Assembly (NCBI GenBank): GCA_041299015.1
Contig: JBFYWB010000041.1
Coordinates: 1-6,741, forward strand
Direction: 5' to 3'
DNA length: 6,741 bases
DNA from: JARFQH01 sp041299015
Lineage (GTDB): Bacteria; Desulfobacterota; Desulfobacteria; Desulfobacterales; SG8-13
Below, one piece after another: positions 1-5,880 of this stretch; position 1 is the stretch's first letter; every line of letters starts with the position of its first letter. The notes under the pieces were generated by a model. That model saw only the letters and a list, made by a program, of their open reading frames with translations. It made no database searches and had not been told where the DNA came from. Both the position numbers and the translations under genes were made by a program.

Positions 1-439
1 TCCCCGAGAGGATGACGCCGATGCTCCGGGCCTGGCAGTCATCGGCCAGGGAACGGAAGAAGAAATCGATCGGCAGGCGCAGGCCGCGCGGCGCAGCCGG
101 GTCAAGCAGGTGCAGCACCCCATGCAGAATCGACATGTCTTTGTTGGGCGGGATCACATAGACGTGCTCCGGAACAACCTTCTGGCGGTCCCGCACCTGG
201 ACGACCGACATGGGAGTTGCGCGCTGGAGCAGCTCCACCATGATGCCCTTGTGGGTCGGGTCCAGGTGCTGGACGATGACAAAGGCCATGCCGCCGCCTT
301 CCGGCACGTGCTTCAAGAACAGCTCCAGGGCCTCGAGTCCACCGGCCGAGGCCCCGATGCCGACGATGGGAAATGCGGTCTGCGTTATCGGGATCTGCAG
401 TCCCGGCGGCGGGGGCGCCGCCGGTTTTTTCTTGCGCAT
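1..439 (-). CDS. CheB-domain chemotaxis methylesterase, 3' part outside window
   Basis: Family role: CheB-type methylesterases remove methyl groups from chemoreceptors in the cytoplasm. The visible 146 residues start MRKKKPAAPPPP and go straight into the catalytic domain: GIGASAGGLEAL near residues 28-38 holds the nucleophile Ser31, and FVIVQHLDPTHKG near 53-64 holds His58. The Asp of the triad would lie beyond the edge, after VILSG. There is no N-terminal receiver domain, unlike classical CheB. From family knowledge this arrangement is typical of large CheB-CheR-PAS (often kinase) fusion proteins, but the part that would prove a fusion is not in the window. The start is well supported: TAAGGAGG lies about 6 bases before the ATG. 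That ribosome-binding site is inside a 13-bp sequence repeated in inverted orientation at 1268-1280. The methylesterase domain call is secure; the fusion is inferred. Confidence 0.93.
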   Translation of the reverse strand, partial: MRKKKPAAPPPPGLQIPITQTAFPIVGIGASAGGLEALELFLKHVPEGGGMAFVIVQHLDPTHKGIMVELLQRATPMSVVQVRDRQKVVPEHVYVIPPNKDMSILHGVLHLLDPAAPRGLRLPIDFFFRSLADDCQARSIGVILSG

Positions 440-440
440 T

Positions 441-453
441 TATCGCCTCCTTA
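441..453 (+). repeat. Left copy of 13-bp inverted repeat (inversion breakpoint)
   Basis: TATCGCCTCCTTA here is the exact reverse complement of 1268-1280. The identity stops at exactly 13 bp on both sides. On the minus strand this copy supplies the cheB Shine-Dalgarno (TAAGGAGG). On the plus strand it encodes IASL of the cas3 HD piece. It marks one end of the 454-1267 segment whose inversion rejoins the cas3 pieces. Confidence 0.85.
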
Positions 454-504
454 CATGATCTGGGAAAATTCAGCTGGCGCTTTCAAGCCATCCTAAATTT
501 GGAA
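442..504 (+). pseudogene. cas3: cas3 remnant: HD-nuclease motif piece
   Basis: Read in the plus direction this piece gives IASLHDLGKFSWRFQA followed by ILNLE and a TAG at 505-507. The HDxGKF...FQ pattern is the metal-binding HD motif of the Cas3 nuclease domain (compare ALHDIGKF in E. coli Cas3). No start codon or upstream cas3 sequence precedes it on this strand; immediately upstream is the start of the oppositely oriented cheB. The missing N-terminal part is at 1434-1268 on the opposite strand, and the two pieces share the 13 bases that encode IASL. Nothing of Cas3 after the FQA segment is seen, so the helicase part is gone. It cannot be functional. The identification rests on motif and register, and on the perfect join to the other piece. 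Confidence 0.75.
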
Positions 505-541
505 TAGAAAAATCGCATCTGACAAATCATCTTTATTCCTG

Positions 542-752
542 ATGGAAACGAAAATGACCTTCGCCGATCTTTCTCAGTGGTTTATCGATTTCGTAGCCGC
601 CTACCCGAAGAAATACAACCAGATTGCCATCTGGAGGGAGCCTATCATGGCCTGTCCCCCGGCCGATGATCGTTTCCAGCGAATAAAAGAAATCACCGTA
701 TCGGATCATACCCTTCCACAGGATCTTCTGCCCGATGCCAATCCAATTGTAA
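542..752 (+). pseudogene. QueG-like 4Fe-4S protein remnant, N-terminal piece
   Basis: The protein begins METKMTFADLSQWFIDFV and runs through a WREPIMACPPADD segment to LPQDLLPDANPIV. This resembles, from memory, the N-terminus of epoxyqueuosine-reductase-like iron-sulfur proteins (FADxxxxWFxxFV, WxxPLxxxxxADDxRFQxLK, LPxDLLPxAxxVI). Likeness ends at about residue 70. The open frame continues to 973, but from about 753 it is antisense to the C-terminal piece of the same family and is not real. The expected next segment (around NTRGKRPSLSWGRAY) is found in the same orientation but 360 bases further on. No good ribosome-binding site precedes the ATG. It is a dead gene fragment; the family assignment is moderate. 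Confidence 0.65.
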
Positions 753-772
753 TGAATGTTAATCAATTGGCA
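736..772. repeat. Short inverted repeat at the QueG-piece junction
   Basis: TGCCAAT (736-742) and ATTGGCA (766-772) form an inverted pair, overlapping a second pair CCAATTG (743-749) / CAATTGG (764-770). They bracket the point where the plus-strand N-terminal piece of the QueG-like gene ends and the minus-strand C-terminal piece (stop codon at 759-761) begins. The position fits a breakpoint, but the arms are short and could be chance. Confidence 0.5.
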
Positions 773-1093
773 GTGGCGACTTTATACTACAGGGCATGCC
801 GACCTGGCATTTGGCACAAACCTCGGTCGATTCCGGAAGGCCGTCCCGTTCCATTAATAGCTGATAGTTCTCCTACAAACGGGCATAGCACACTGCCCGA
901 TCCATGCCGCTCTCGGACAAGGCACCTACGGGGCATGTCTTTATACACTTTCCGCATTTCTCACCTGCTTTGAGCAGGCAAAGCTCATCGGCGGTAACCA
1001 AAGGATGATCGCCCAGGTCCAGGTCCGTCAATAGGCTGCCCATGCGGCCACTGCACCCGACCGGAGTAGACCGTTGTGGTCTGGTTCGTTCCT
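759..1093 (-). pseudogene. QueG-like 4Fe-4S protein remnant, C-terminal piece (inverted)
   Basis: On the minus strand this piece reads PVGCSGRMGSLLTDLDLG, then LVTADELCLLKAGEKCGKCIKTCPVGALSESGMDRAVCYARL, an in-frame TAG (873-875), ENYQLLMERDGLPESTEVCAKCQVGMPC and a TAA at 759-761. The spaced cysteines (C...CxxCxxxCP, then a C, then CxxCx5C) fit the two-cluster C-terminal region of QueG-like epoxyqueuosine-reductase relatives. It lies inverted relative to the N-terminal and middle pieces on either side. The internal stop alone would inactivate it, and sequence upstream of PVGC is out of frame or lost. The cysteine pattern makes the iron-sulfur call strong; the exact family is less certain. Confidence 0.75.
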
Positions 1094-1113
1094 TTTAAGC
1101 ACCATATTTAAAT

Positions 1114-1267
1114 GGACAATACCCGCGGCAAACGTCCCTCGCTGAGTTGGGGGCGGGCCTATTTCTCTACCAACGAAATGATTGAACGCACCGGTAGTGC
1201 CATTAAAGACTTGATAGAAGGCGCCGGGGGAAAGGTGGCTCTTACGCCGTCGACACTATCCGACCAA
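1114..1267 (+). pseudogene. QueG-like 4Fe-4S protein remnant, middle piece
   Basis: The plus strand reads MDNTRGKRPSLSWGRAYF, then STNEMIERTGSAIKDLI, then EGAGGKVALTPST. In QueG-like proteins a segment of this form (NxxGRxPSxxWAxAYxETNxLIxxIGxAIxxLL) follows the N-terminal region and precedes the ATH/SHRHLAYIAGLG region. The ATG is not a real gene start; it lies inside the former coding sequence. The piece ends at LSDQ, right at the right-hand 13-bp inverted repeat. About 15 residues before it and about 35 after it (expected from the family) are missing from the window. Confidence 0.65.
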
Positions 1268-1291
1268 TAAGGAGGCGATATATCCGACCAA
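1257..1291 (+). repeat. 11-bp direct repeat flanking the right inverted-repeat copy
   Basis: TATCCGACCAA occurs at 1257-1267 and again at 1281-1291, directly flanking the 13-bp repeat copy at 1268-1280. The outer copy is native cas3 coding sequence (SLVGY on the minus strand). The inner copy has no coding role and looks like a local duplication made during the rearrangement. Confidence 0.8.
1268..1280 (-). repeat. Right copy of 13-bp inverted repeat (inversion breakpoint)
   Basis: TAAGGAGGCGATA on the plus strand is the exact reverse complement of 441-453. On the minus strand it encodes the end of the cas3 N-terminal piece (YIASL). It is the second end of the 454-1267 segment. Confidence 0.85.
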
Positions 1292-1434
1292 AGAACGACA
1301 CGATTCCAATTCGATACCAGTCAGCTCCGCTATGTTCTCATCAACAACGCCTGAGCCACGGCCGCCACATCGAGGCTGTGGTATTTAAGTAAATGCGGCG
1401 GGTTACCCGTTTTGCCAAGGTAGGTTCTCGTCAT
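1268..1434 (-). pseudogene. cas3: cas3 remnant: N-terminal piece, frameshifted
   Basis: From the ATG at 1434 the minus strand gives MTRTYLGKTGNPP, then HLLKYHSLDVAAVAQALL, and then runs into a TAG at 1332-1330. In the next frame it goes on as DENIAELTGIELESCRSLVGYIASL, stopping at the breakpoint. The WGKS...HLLxYHxLDVAAVA pattern is the N-terminus of Cas3 of the type I-E/I-C kind (E. coli Cas3 has WGKS...HLLIYHCLDVAAVAD). Restoring one G near 1337-1341 joins ALL to DENIAELTG. The expected continuation, the HD motif, is not next to it but at 442-504 on the other strand. No cas gene, repeat array or leader accompanies it. The start has no clear ribosome-binding site, but the distance from start to motif suits the family. 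Confidence 0.75.
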
Positions 1435-1686
1435 AGTTGGCCGATGTTGATATTGGATGGGTACAACAAAAAAGGCCAAAAAACCCTCTCGGGCAATCTG
1501 GCCTATATCGAGTTTGCCTTACAGCGCATTCCCATTCTCTCAGGTGGTCTTGTCTGTTGCTTTTTAAAGTGGAATTTTATTCACATATCACCCCAACGGT
1601 ATGTGCCAACACCAATGTGGCACCGGATATGAGCACTTTTTATAAACACCGATGAAATGGTTGAGAAAAGATTGGGGCCACATTTA

Positions 1687-1704
1687 CAGGCATTTCTCTG
1701 CCTG
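1687..1704. repeat. Perfect 6-bp GC-rich hairpin
   Basis: CAGGCA, the loop TTTCTC, then TGCCTG. The stem is perfect but no T-run follows on either strand, so a rho-independent terminator is unlikely. It lies about 20 bases from the G-quadruplex motif. Confidence 0.5.
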
Positions 1705-1724
1705 GAGGTGCAGGACTTACGACC

Positions 1725-1747
1725 GGGGGGAGGGGGTGGGGAAGGGG
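1725..1747 (+). other. G-quadruplex-forming motif
   Basis: Four G runs of 6, 5, 4 and 4 bases are separated by loops of 1, 1 and 2 bases (G6-A-G5-T-G4-AA-G4). This satisfies the strictest intramolecular quadruplex pattern, with four tetrads and minimal loops. The motif is read directly; folding and function are inferred. Confidence 0.8.
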
Positions 1748-1810
1748 ATAAAACCGGCCACGTTGGGTCCAACCATCCTGCCTTTTTGAGGGCGTTTAGG
1801 TGTTAAAAAT

Positions 1811-1841
1811 CTGGTTACGTGGTTACGAGATGGTTACGAGG
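1811..1841 (+). repeat. Three TGGTTACG direct repeats
   Basis: TGGTTACG starts at 1812, 1820 and 1831; the last two copies extend as TGGTTACGAG. CTGGTTACG (1811-1819) also has an inverted partner CGTAACCAG at 1867-1875, in the tRNA-Lys terminator. The cluster lies just beyond the 3' end of a tRNA gene, where integrases often act, but no integrase is in the window. Confidence 0.7.
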
Positions 1842-1842
1842 C

Positions 1843-1872
1843 AAAAAAAAGAGTTACAGCTAAATCCGTAAC
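1843..1872 (-). terminator. Probable rho-independent terminator of tRNA-Lys
   Basis: On the minus strand GTTAC and GTAAC form a short stem around a 10-base loop (1872-1853), followed after two bases by eight T (1850-1843). It begins 14 bases past the encoded CCA of tRNA-Lys. The stem is weak, the T-run strong. Confidence 0.6.
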
Positions 1873-1885
1873 CAGTTGATATCAT

Positions 1886-1962
<77 letters not shown>

Positions 1963-1974
1963 GGCAGGGTTCGT

Positions 1975-2003
1975 TTGGTATCAACTTTGATTCCGGCTGT
2001 CAA
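1975..2003 (-). promoter_or_regulatory. Candidate sigma70 promoter for tRNA-Lys
   Basis: A perfect -35 box TTGACA (2003-1998, minus strand) is followed after 17 bases by TACCAA (1980-1975), a poor -10. The mature tRNA begins 12 bases further on, a plausible distance for a very short leader. The -35 and spacing are good, the -10 weak. Confidence 0.45.
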
Positions 2004-2057
2004 ATTGTTTTTGGCGCCTTCGGTTTGATTCCGGAACCTTTTGGCCTGAAGGGTGTT

Positions 2058-2828
2058 TTACCATTTCGGTTTCTGCTTGCGTTGCCGGCGGCGATCTTTC
2101 TTCCAGTCCTGCTCTCTGCGCTTCCGGGTGGGGTCGGTTTTGCGGCCGGCCGGTTCGAGCCGGCCCTGATCGATCACGAAGGTGCCGGCGGCGGGATTAA
2201 ACGCTCTTTCCACGGCCGCCGGTTTCACGGCATCCGGTTTTTCCTTCGGCGGCGGCGGACCGCTGAAGCAACCGGAGGGGATGATATCGGCGAGGAAGAT
2301 CAGTTCCCCGAAACGGTGAAGGACGATGCCATGGGCCAGTGCCTGTTCGACATTGACGGTCAGGAGGACCGGCTGTGGGTCGCGGCGCCTGCCGATCCGC
2401 AGCGCCAGGACCGAGGTTTCCGTCAGCATGACTTTTTGGCCTTCGGCCGCGACGATGCCGTTTTCCAGCACCCCGGGATAGGCCCGGCGCCTGACGCAGC
2501 TGTAGAGCAGCTTCGGCGGTCGGTCCGCGGCTTGCGGCATCGGGAGATGATCGCGAAACCGCGCCCGCACGCGATTGTCGTGTGTCTCGATCTCCGGGGC
2601 GGGTTGGGTCAACAGGATCTCGTCGATGAGGGACCGGCGCACATGGCGCCAGCCGTCCTCTTCGCTGATCGCCTTGAGCAGGTCTTTTATTTTGACCCAG
2701 CCGTCCGCATCCGGCACGAGCCCGAATTCGTCCGGCCTGCGGCCGAGCACATAGATGATGAATTTTTCGAACTTGCGGGTGGATTGTTGGGGTTTCATCC
2801 GCGGAGTGAAGGCCTCGCACCAGGGCAT
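2058..2828 (-). CDS. KptA/Tpt1-like protein with altered catalytic motifs
   Basis: 256 residues if started at 2828, or 246 from the ATG at 2798; neither has a convincing ribosome-binding site, and the conserved part begins RKFEKFI at residue 18. Two parts match the RNA 2'-phosphotransferase fold. Residues 18-52 hold a winged-helix-like lobe (VLGRRPDEFGL, DADGWVKIKDLL). Residues 106-188 hold an ADP-ribosyltransferase-like lobe (KLLYS, LRIGRRRDPQPVLLTVNV, FLADIIPSGCF). KptA/Tpt1 takes 2'-phosphate off RNA using NAD+. Here the family's LRH pair reads LGR (Gly29-Arg30), the QGH element is replaced (VRARFRDH, 87-94), and LYHGT reads LYSCV. So activity on the usual substrate is doubtful; a divergent subfamily with another role is possible. 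The C-terminal tail after PPPPKEK is extra and strongly basic (DWKKDRRRQRKQK). It is transcribed divergently from hemL and toward tRNA-Lys. Confidence 0.75.
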   Translation of the reverse strand: MPWCEAFTPRMKPQQSTRKFEKFIIYVLGRRPDEFGLVPDADGWVKIKDLLKAISEEDGWRHVRRSLIDEILLTQPAPEIETHDNRVRARFRDHLPMPQAADRPPKLLYSCVRRRAYPGVLENGIVAAEGQKVMLTETSVLALRIGRRRDPQPVLLTVNVEQALAHGIVLHRFGELIFLADIIPSGCFSGPPPPKEKPDAVKPAAVERAFNPAAGTFVIDQGRLEPAGRKTDPTRKRREQDWKKDRRRQRKQKPKW

Positions 2829-2867
2829 TGACGGCGGCCGAAAAAGGGATGTTCCGGAGCCGATGGC

Positions 2868-2896
2868 TTGACCCGTATTTCGGCATCTGCTATTGG
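2868..2896 (+). promoter_or_regulatory. Weak candidate promoter upstream of hemL
   Basis: TTGACC (2868-2873), a 17-base spacer, then TATTGG (2891-2896). The -35 is 5/6 and the -10 only 3/6 to consensus. It points toward hemL, about 175 bases before the chosen start. The only support is spacing and position. Confidence 0.3.
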
Positions 2897-3070
2897 TGGG
2901 CCGCCTTAGATTTGCGGTGATCTCACTAAACGGTTACAATGTCAACCGCTTTTGACGTCGCCCGTCACCCGTTTCGAACGGCGGCGGTCGCTTTTCGGAC
3001 AACGTCGCAGCCGGGTAAAAGCCGCTCCGGCCGCCGGAAACTGCCGGGAGGCGGGAAAGGATTGAATGAA

Positions 3071-4357
3071 ATGAATGACCAGCAGTCGCAACGCCTCTAT
3101 CGGGAAGCCCTGGCCTGTATCCCGGGCGGCGTCAACAGCCCGGTGCGCGCCTGCAAATCGGTCGGTGCCGATCCGCTCTTTATCGACCGAGCCGAGGGCA
3201 GCCGGGTCTTCGACGCCGACGGCAACGCCTACATCGATTACATCGGCTCGTGGGGGCCGATGATACTGGGGCACCGGCATCCGGCGGTCCTCCAGGCGAT
3301 CCGCGATGTGCTCGAGCGCGGCACCAGTTTCGGCGCTCCGACCGACCTCGAAGTCGAGCTGGCCCGGATGGTCATCGCGGCGGTTCCGTCGGTCGAGATG
3401 GTGCGTATGGTCAACTCCGGCACCGAAGCCGCGATGAGCGCCGTTCGGCTGGCCCGCGGCGTCACCGGCCGCGAGACGATCATCAAGTTCGACGGCTGCT
3501 ATCACGGCCATGCCGATTCACTGCTCGTCGCGGCCGGTTCGGGGGTGGCCACCCTTGAGATTCCGGGAAGCCCCGGTATCCCCCCCGCCTTTGCGGCCCG
3601 CACCCTTTCTTTGCCTTACAACGACCTCGAGACGATCCGTGAGGTCATGCAGGCGAAGGGCGCCCGGGTTGCGGCGGTCATTGTTGAGCCGGTGGCCGGC
3701 AACATGGGCCTGGTGCCGCCGGCCGAGGGTTTTCTCGAAATGCTGCGGGAGCTGACGCAGCGGCACGGGGCGCTGCTGATCTTCGATGAGGTGATGACCG
3801 GTTTCAGGGTCGCCCGCGGCGGCGCGCAGACCCTTTACGGCATTACGCCGGATATCTCCTGCTTCGGCAAGATCATCGGCGGCGGGCTTCCGGTAGGTGC
3901 TTACGGCGGCCGGCGCGACCTCATGGCGCACGTTGCGCCGCAGGGGCCGGTGTATCAGGCCGGCACCCTCTCCGGCAATCCGCTCGCCATGGCGGCCGGC
4001 ATCGCCACGCTAAAGCAGCTCGAGCGCCTCGGGTTTTACGCGGCGCTCGACCAGGTCTCCGACAGACTGGCCCGCGGGCTGCAACGGGCGGCCGCCGATG
4101 CCGGGCAGCCGGTCTGCGTGAGCCGGGTAGGCTCGATGCTGGGCCTTTTCTTCACCGACATCGTCGTGCGGAACTTCGACGATGCCAAGACCAGCGATCT
4201 TAAAAAGTTTGCAGCCTATTATAAAGGAATGCGGGAGCGGGGCGTTTACCTGGCGCCCTCCCAATACGAGGCCCTGTTCGTCTCCGCGGCGCACACGGAC
4301 GCGCAGATCGACCACACGGTGGCCGCGGCGGCAGAGGTGTTCAAAAGCCTGGACTGA
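3071..4357 (+). CDS. hemL: Glutamate-1-semialdehyde 2,1-aminomutase
   Basis: This PLP enzyme converts glutamate-1-semialdehyde to 5-aminolevulinate in the cytoplasm, the last step of the C5 route to haem, sirohaem and related tetrapyrroles. From the ATG at 3071 it is 428 residues, the usual family length. It starts MNDQQSQRLYREALACIPGG and goes on VNSPVRACKSVG. SGTEAAMSAVRLARG binds the cofactor phosphate, CYHGHAD is conserved, IFDEVMTGFR carries the PLP-ring Asp, and CFGKIIGGGLPVGAYGG carries the Schiff-base Lys267. The open frame reaches back to 2939, but those 44 residues are not family-like, and GAAAGGA (3055-3061) is well placed before 3071; an in-frame TTG at 3062 is less likely. No other haem gene is adjacent. 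The gene is intact. Confidence 0.97.
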   Translation: MNDQQSQRLYREALACIPGGVNSPVRACKSVGADPLFIDRAEGSRVFDADGNAYIDYIGSWGPMILGHRHPAVLQAIRDVLERGTSFGAPTDLEVELARMVIAAVPSVEMVRMVNSGTEAAMSAVRLARGVTGRETIIKFDGCYHGHADSLLVAAGSGVATLEIPGSPGIPPAFAARTLSLPYNDLETIREVMQAKGARVAAVIVEPVAGNMGLVPPAEGFLEMLRELTQRHGALLIFDEVMTGFRVARGGAQTLYGITPDISCFGKIIGGGLPVGAYGGRRDLMAHVAPQGPVYQAGTLSGNPLAMAAGIATLKQLERLGFYAALDQVSDRLARGLQRAAADAGQPVCVSRVGSMLGLFFTDIVVRNFDDAKTSDLKKFAAYYKGMRERGVYLAPSQYEALFVSAAHTDAQIDHTVAAAAEVFKSLD

Positions 4358-4703
4358 GGCTCGTCGGTTGACTGGTTTTTTTATTACTGAATGGGCCGCC
4401 ATGGTGGCATTAGGTGTCTTTAAATGATGCGCCGGAGCCCGGGTGAGCGGTTGAGAACAGCGGCTGAACGTCAGGATCGCCTGCGGGATTTAAATCCGCT
4501 GACCCGGTGTCATCTAAACAGGGTGGATGCTTGCGGCGAGAATTGCTGTTTAATCCTGACCGTTGGGCGCAATTGCACGCACAATCATGCCGCTTGTGTT
4601 GGTCAATTCATTTTCGCGCGGGTGCCGACGCCGACGGTGACATCGGCCATTGCAGGCGGCAGCGAATTCTTTTCAGGATAAAAAGCCTCATTAACGTTTT
4701 AAA
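4358..4703. other. Gene-poor interval between hemL and the coiled-coil gene
   Basis: No recognisable protein on either strand; short open frames here lack family likeness and ribosome-binding sites. Visible items are a T-run at 4375-4381 without a clear stem, a 12-bp palindrome GGATTTAAATCC (4486-4497) that could be an operator or chance, and a CTCATT/AATGAG inverted repeat (4687-4708) overlapping the apparent original start of the next gene. Confidence 0.5.
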
Positions 4704-5877
4704 ATGAGAAAAACCAAGGGCTTAAATACCGTCAATTGAAACACTTTTCATTATCTTGTGCATCTTGTTGCCGCCGCTTGTGTACCTCGGCACGACACAT
4801 ATGGCCGAGAAATATTTTCGGCATCGGTACACCCGTGAACTCGAGAACCTTTTTCTCGGTGACACCCGGCGCCTCTTTGACGGCTATGTCCGCCTCGAGG
4901 ATGCGGTCAACGAAAACATTCACCGCTACCTGTCAACCAAAAAGATGACCGGTTTCGGACTGGAGGCCAAGGCCACGGTGGTTACCCGCAAAGGGCGACT
5001 GCTGTATCCGACTGTTTTCGAAAAAGACGACGCCGCCGGGCTCGTGCCGGATCCTATCACGGTGGCCGCTGACAATTACAGCCTTTTGCTGGAAGAGCCG
5101 ACCCTGACCCTGGATGTCAGGTTCGAGCACCTGCGGTTTTTTCCCAACCTCATCCTGGGGTTTTATGTGCTCCTGGCCGCCCTGGTCCTCTACGGGCATT
5201 ACCGTTTTGCCGTCCGCAAGCACCGGCAGGAGGAAAGTCAAAAAGAAACTGAAATACGGCGGCTTTTAAGCAAGGTGACCGCCGTTTCCGACAGGCTCCG
5301 GGAACTCGATGCGGAAAGGGAGCGCTTGACCTCGGAGTTGGCGCGGTTGCGGGACACCCTGTCAGATGAAAAGAGCCGGGCCTCGCGCAACGAAGACGAG
5401 CTTTTCGGGGAGATCGCAACGCTCGAGTCCGATCTCGGAAGGACCCTCGATCAGCAGGCCCAGCAGCAAGGCGAGATCGCGGCGCTGAAGGACCGGATCG
5501 AGCAGTATGAGCGCAAAGATACGAAACCCGCTAAGCAGCCCCCAAAAGCGGTCCAGGTCCTGGGCAAACGGTTCAAGACGCTTTACAAGAAAATCGTTGT
5601 CAGCGAGCACGCCGTCGAGGGCTTCGCCGATCTCGACGACCAGATTAAGATCAAGGCCGAGGAAGTCATCCACCAGCTCAACGAAAATCCCGACCAGGTG
5701 ATCGTCAAGCGCAAGGTCTTTATCGGCAAGCGCGACCAGAAATCGATCAAGGAAGTCATTTTCGGCTACAGGGGTCGTCTGTATTTCCGCAAGACCCAGG
5801 CCGGTGTTGTCGAAGTTCTGGCCATCGGCGACAAAAACACCCAGTCCCGCGAACTGACCTACCTCTCCAAGCTGTAA
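4704..5877 (+). CDS. Membrane-anchored coiled-coil protein with RelE/ParE-like C-terminal domain
   Basis: I do not recognise a named gene. Numbering from the in-frame TTG at 4756 (373 residues), the parts are: a hydrophobic N-terminus (ILLPPLVYL); about 115 residues probably outside the membrane, with a Cache-like VVTRKGRLLYP; a second membrane segment (LILGFYVLLAALVLYG, 132-147); a long charged coiled coil (about 157-255); a KPAKQPPK linker; and a C-terminal domain (266-373) with IFGYRGRLYFRKTQAG and VVEVLAIGDKNTQSREL. That end resembles the strand core of RelE/ParE-type folds. The TTG would cut the first membrane helix in half. The frame is open upstream to 4726 and includes ETLFIILC. An ATG at 4704 gives MRKTKGLNTV, one base out of frame; dropping one A at 4734-4735 would join them. 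So either the gene is frameshifted, the read has an error, or a non-ATG start is used. No antitoxin partner is adjacent. Confidence 0.7.
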
Positions 5878-5880
5878 ACG

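Larger units (their letters stand above)
1435..1842. other. Gene-free stretch between cas3 remnant and tRNA-Lys
   Basis: No recognisable coding sequence on either strand: the open frames are short, overlap each other and have no ribosome-binding sites. It holds a small inverted repeat GTGCCA/TGGCAC (about 1605-1620), a GC-rich hairpin at 1687-1704, a G-quadruplex motif at 1725-1747, a palindrome-like GTTGG/CCAAC near 1763-1774, and GGTTACG repeats at 1811-1841. It may be further degraded mobile or CRISPR-associated DNA; nothing in it proves this. Confidence 0.6.

Noticed and set aside
753..973. Continuation of the METKMTFADLS open frame to 973
   Set aside because: From 753 it is antisense to the cysteine-rich C-terminal piece of the same gene family, so it is a rearrangement artefact.
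1811..1841. CRISPR array
   Set aside because: The three TGGTTACG units are too short and nearly contiguous, with no regular spacers; no CRISPR repeat was seen anywhere despite the cas3 remnant.
2939..3070. 44-residue N-terminal extension of HemL
   Set aside because: Family proteins begin close to the QRLYREALACIPGGVNSPVR segment; the extension is not family-like and the ribosome-binding site favours 3071.
4346..4381. Rho-independent terminator after hemL
   Set aside because: There is a T-run, but the only stem (AGCC/GGCT) is 4 bp and about 14 bases away from it.
4424..4707. Small protein genes between hemL and the coiled-coil gene
   Set aside because: Overlapping short frames without ribosome-binding sites, family motifs or coherent composition.
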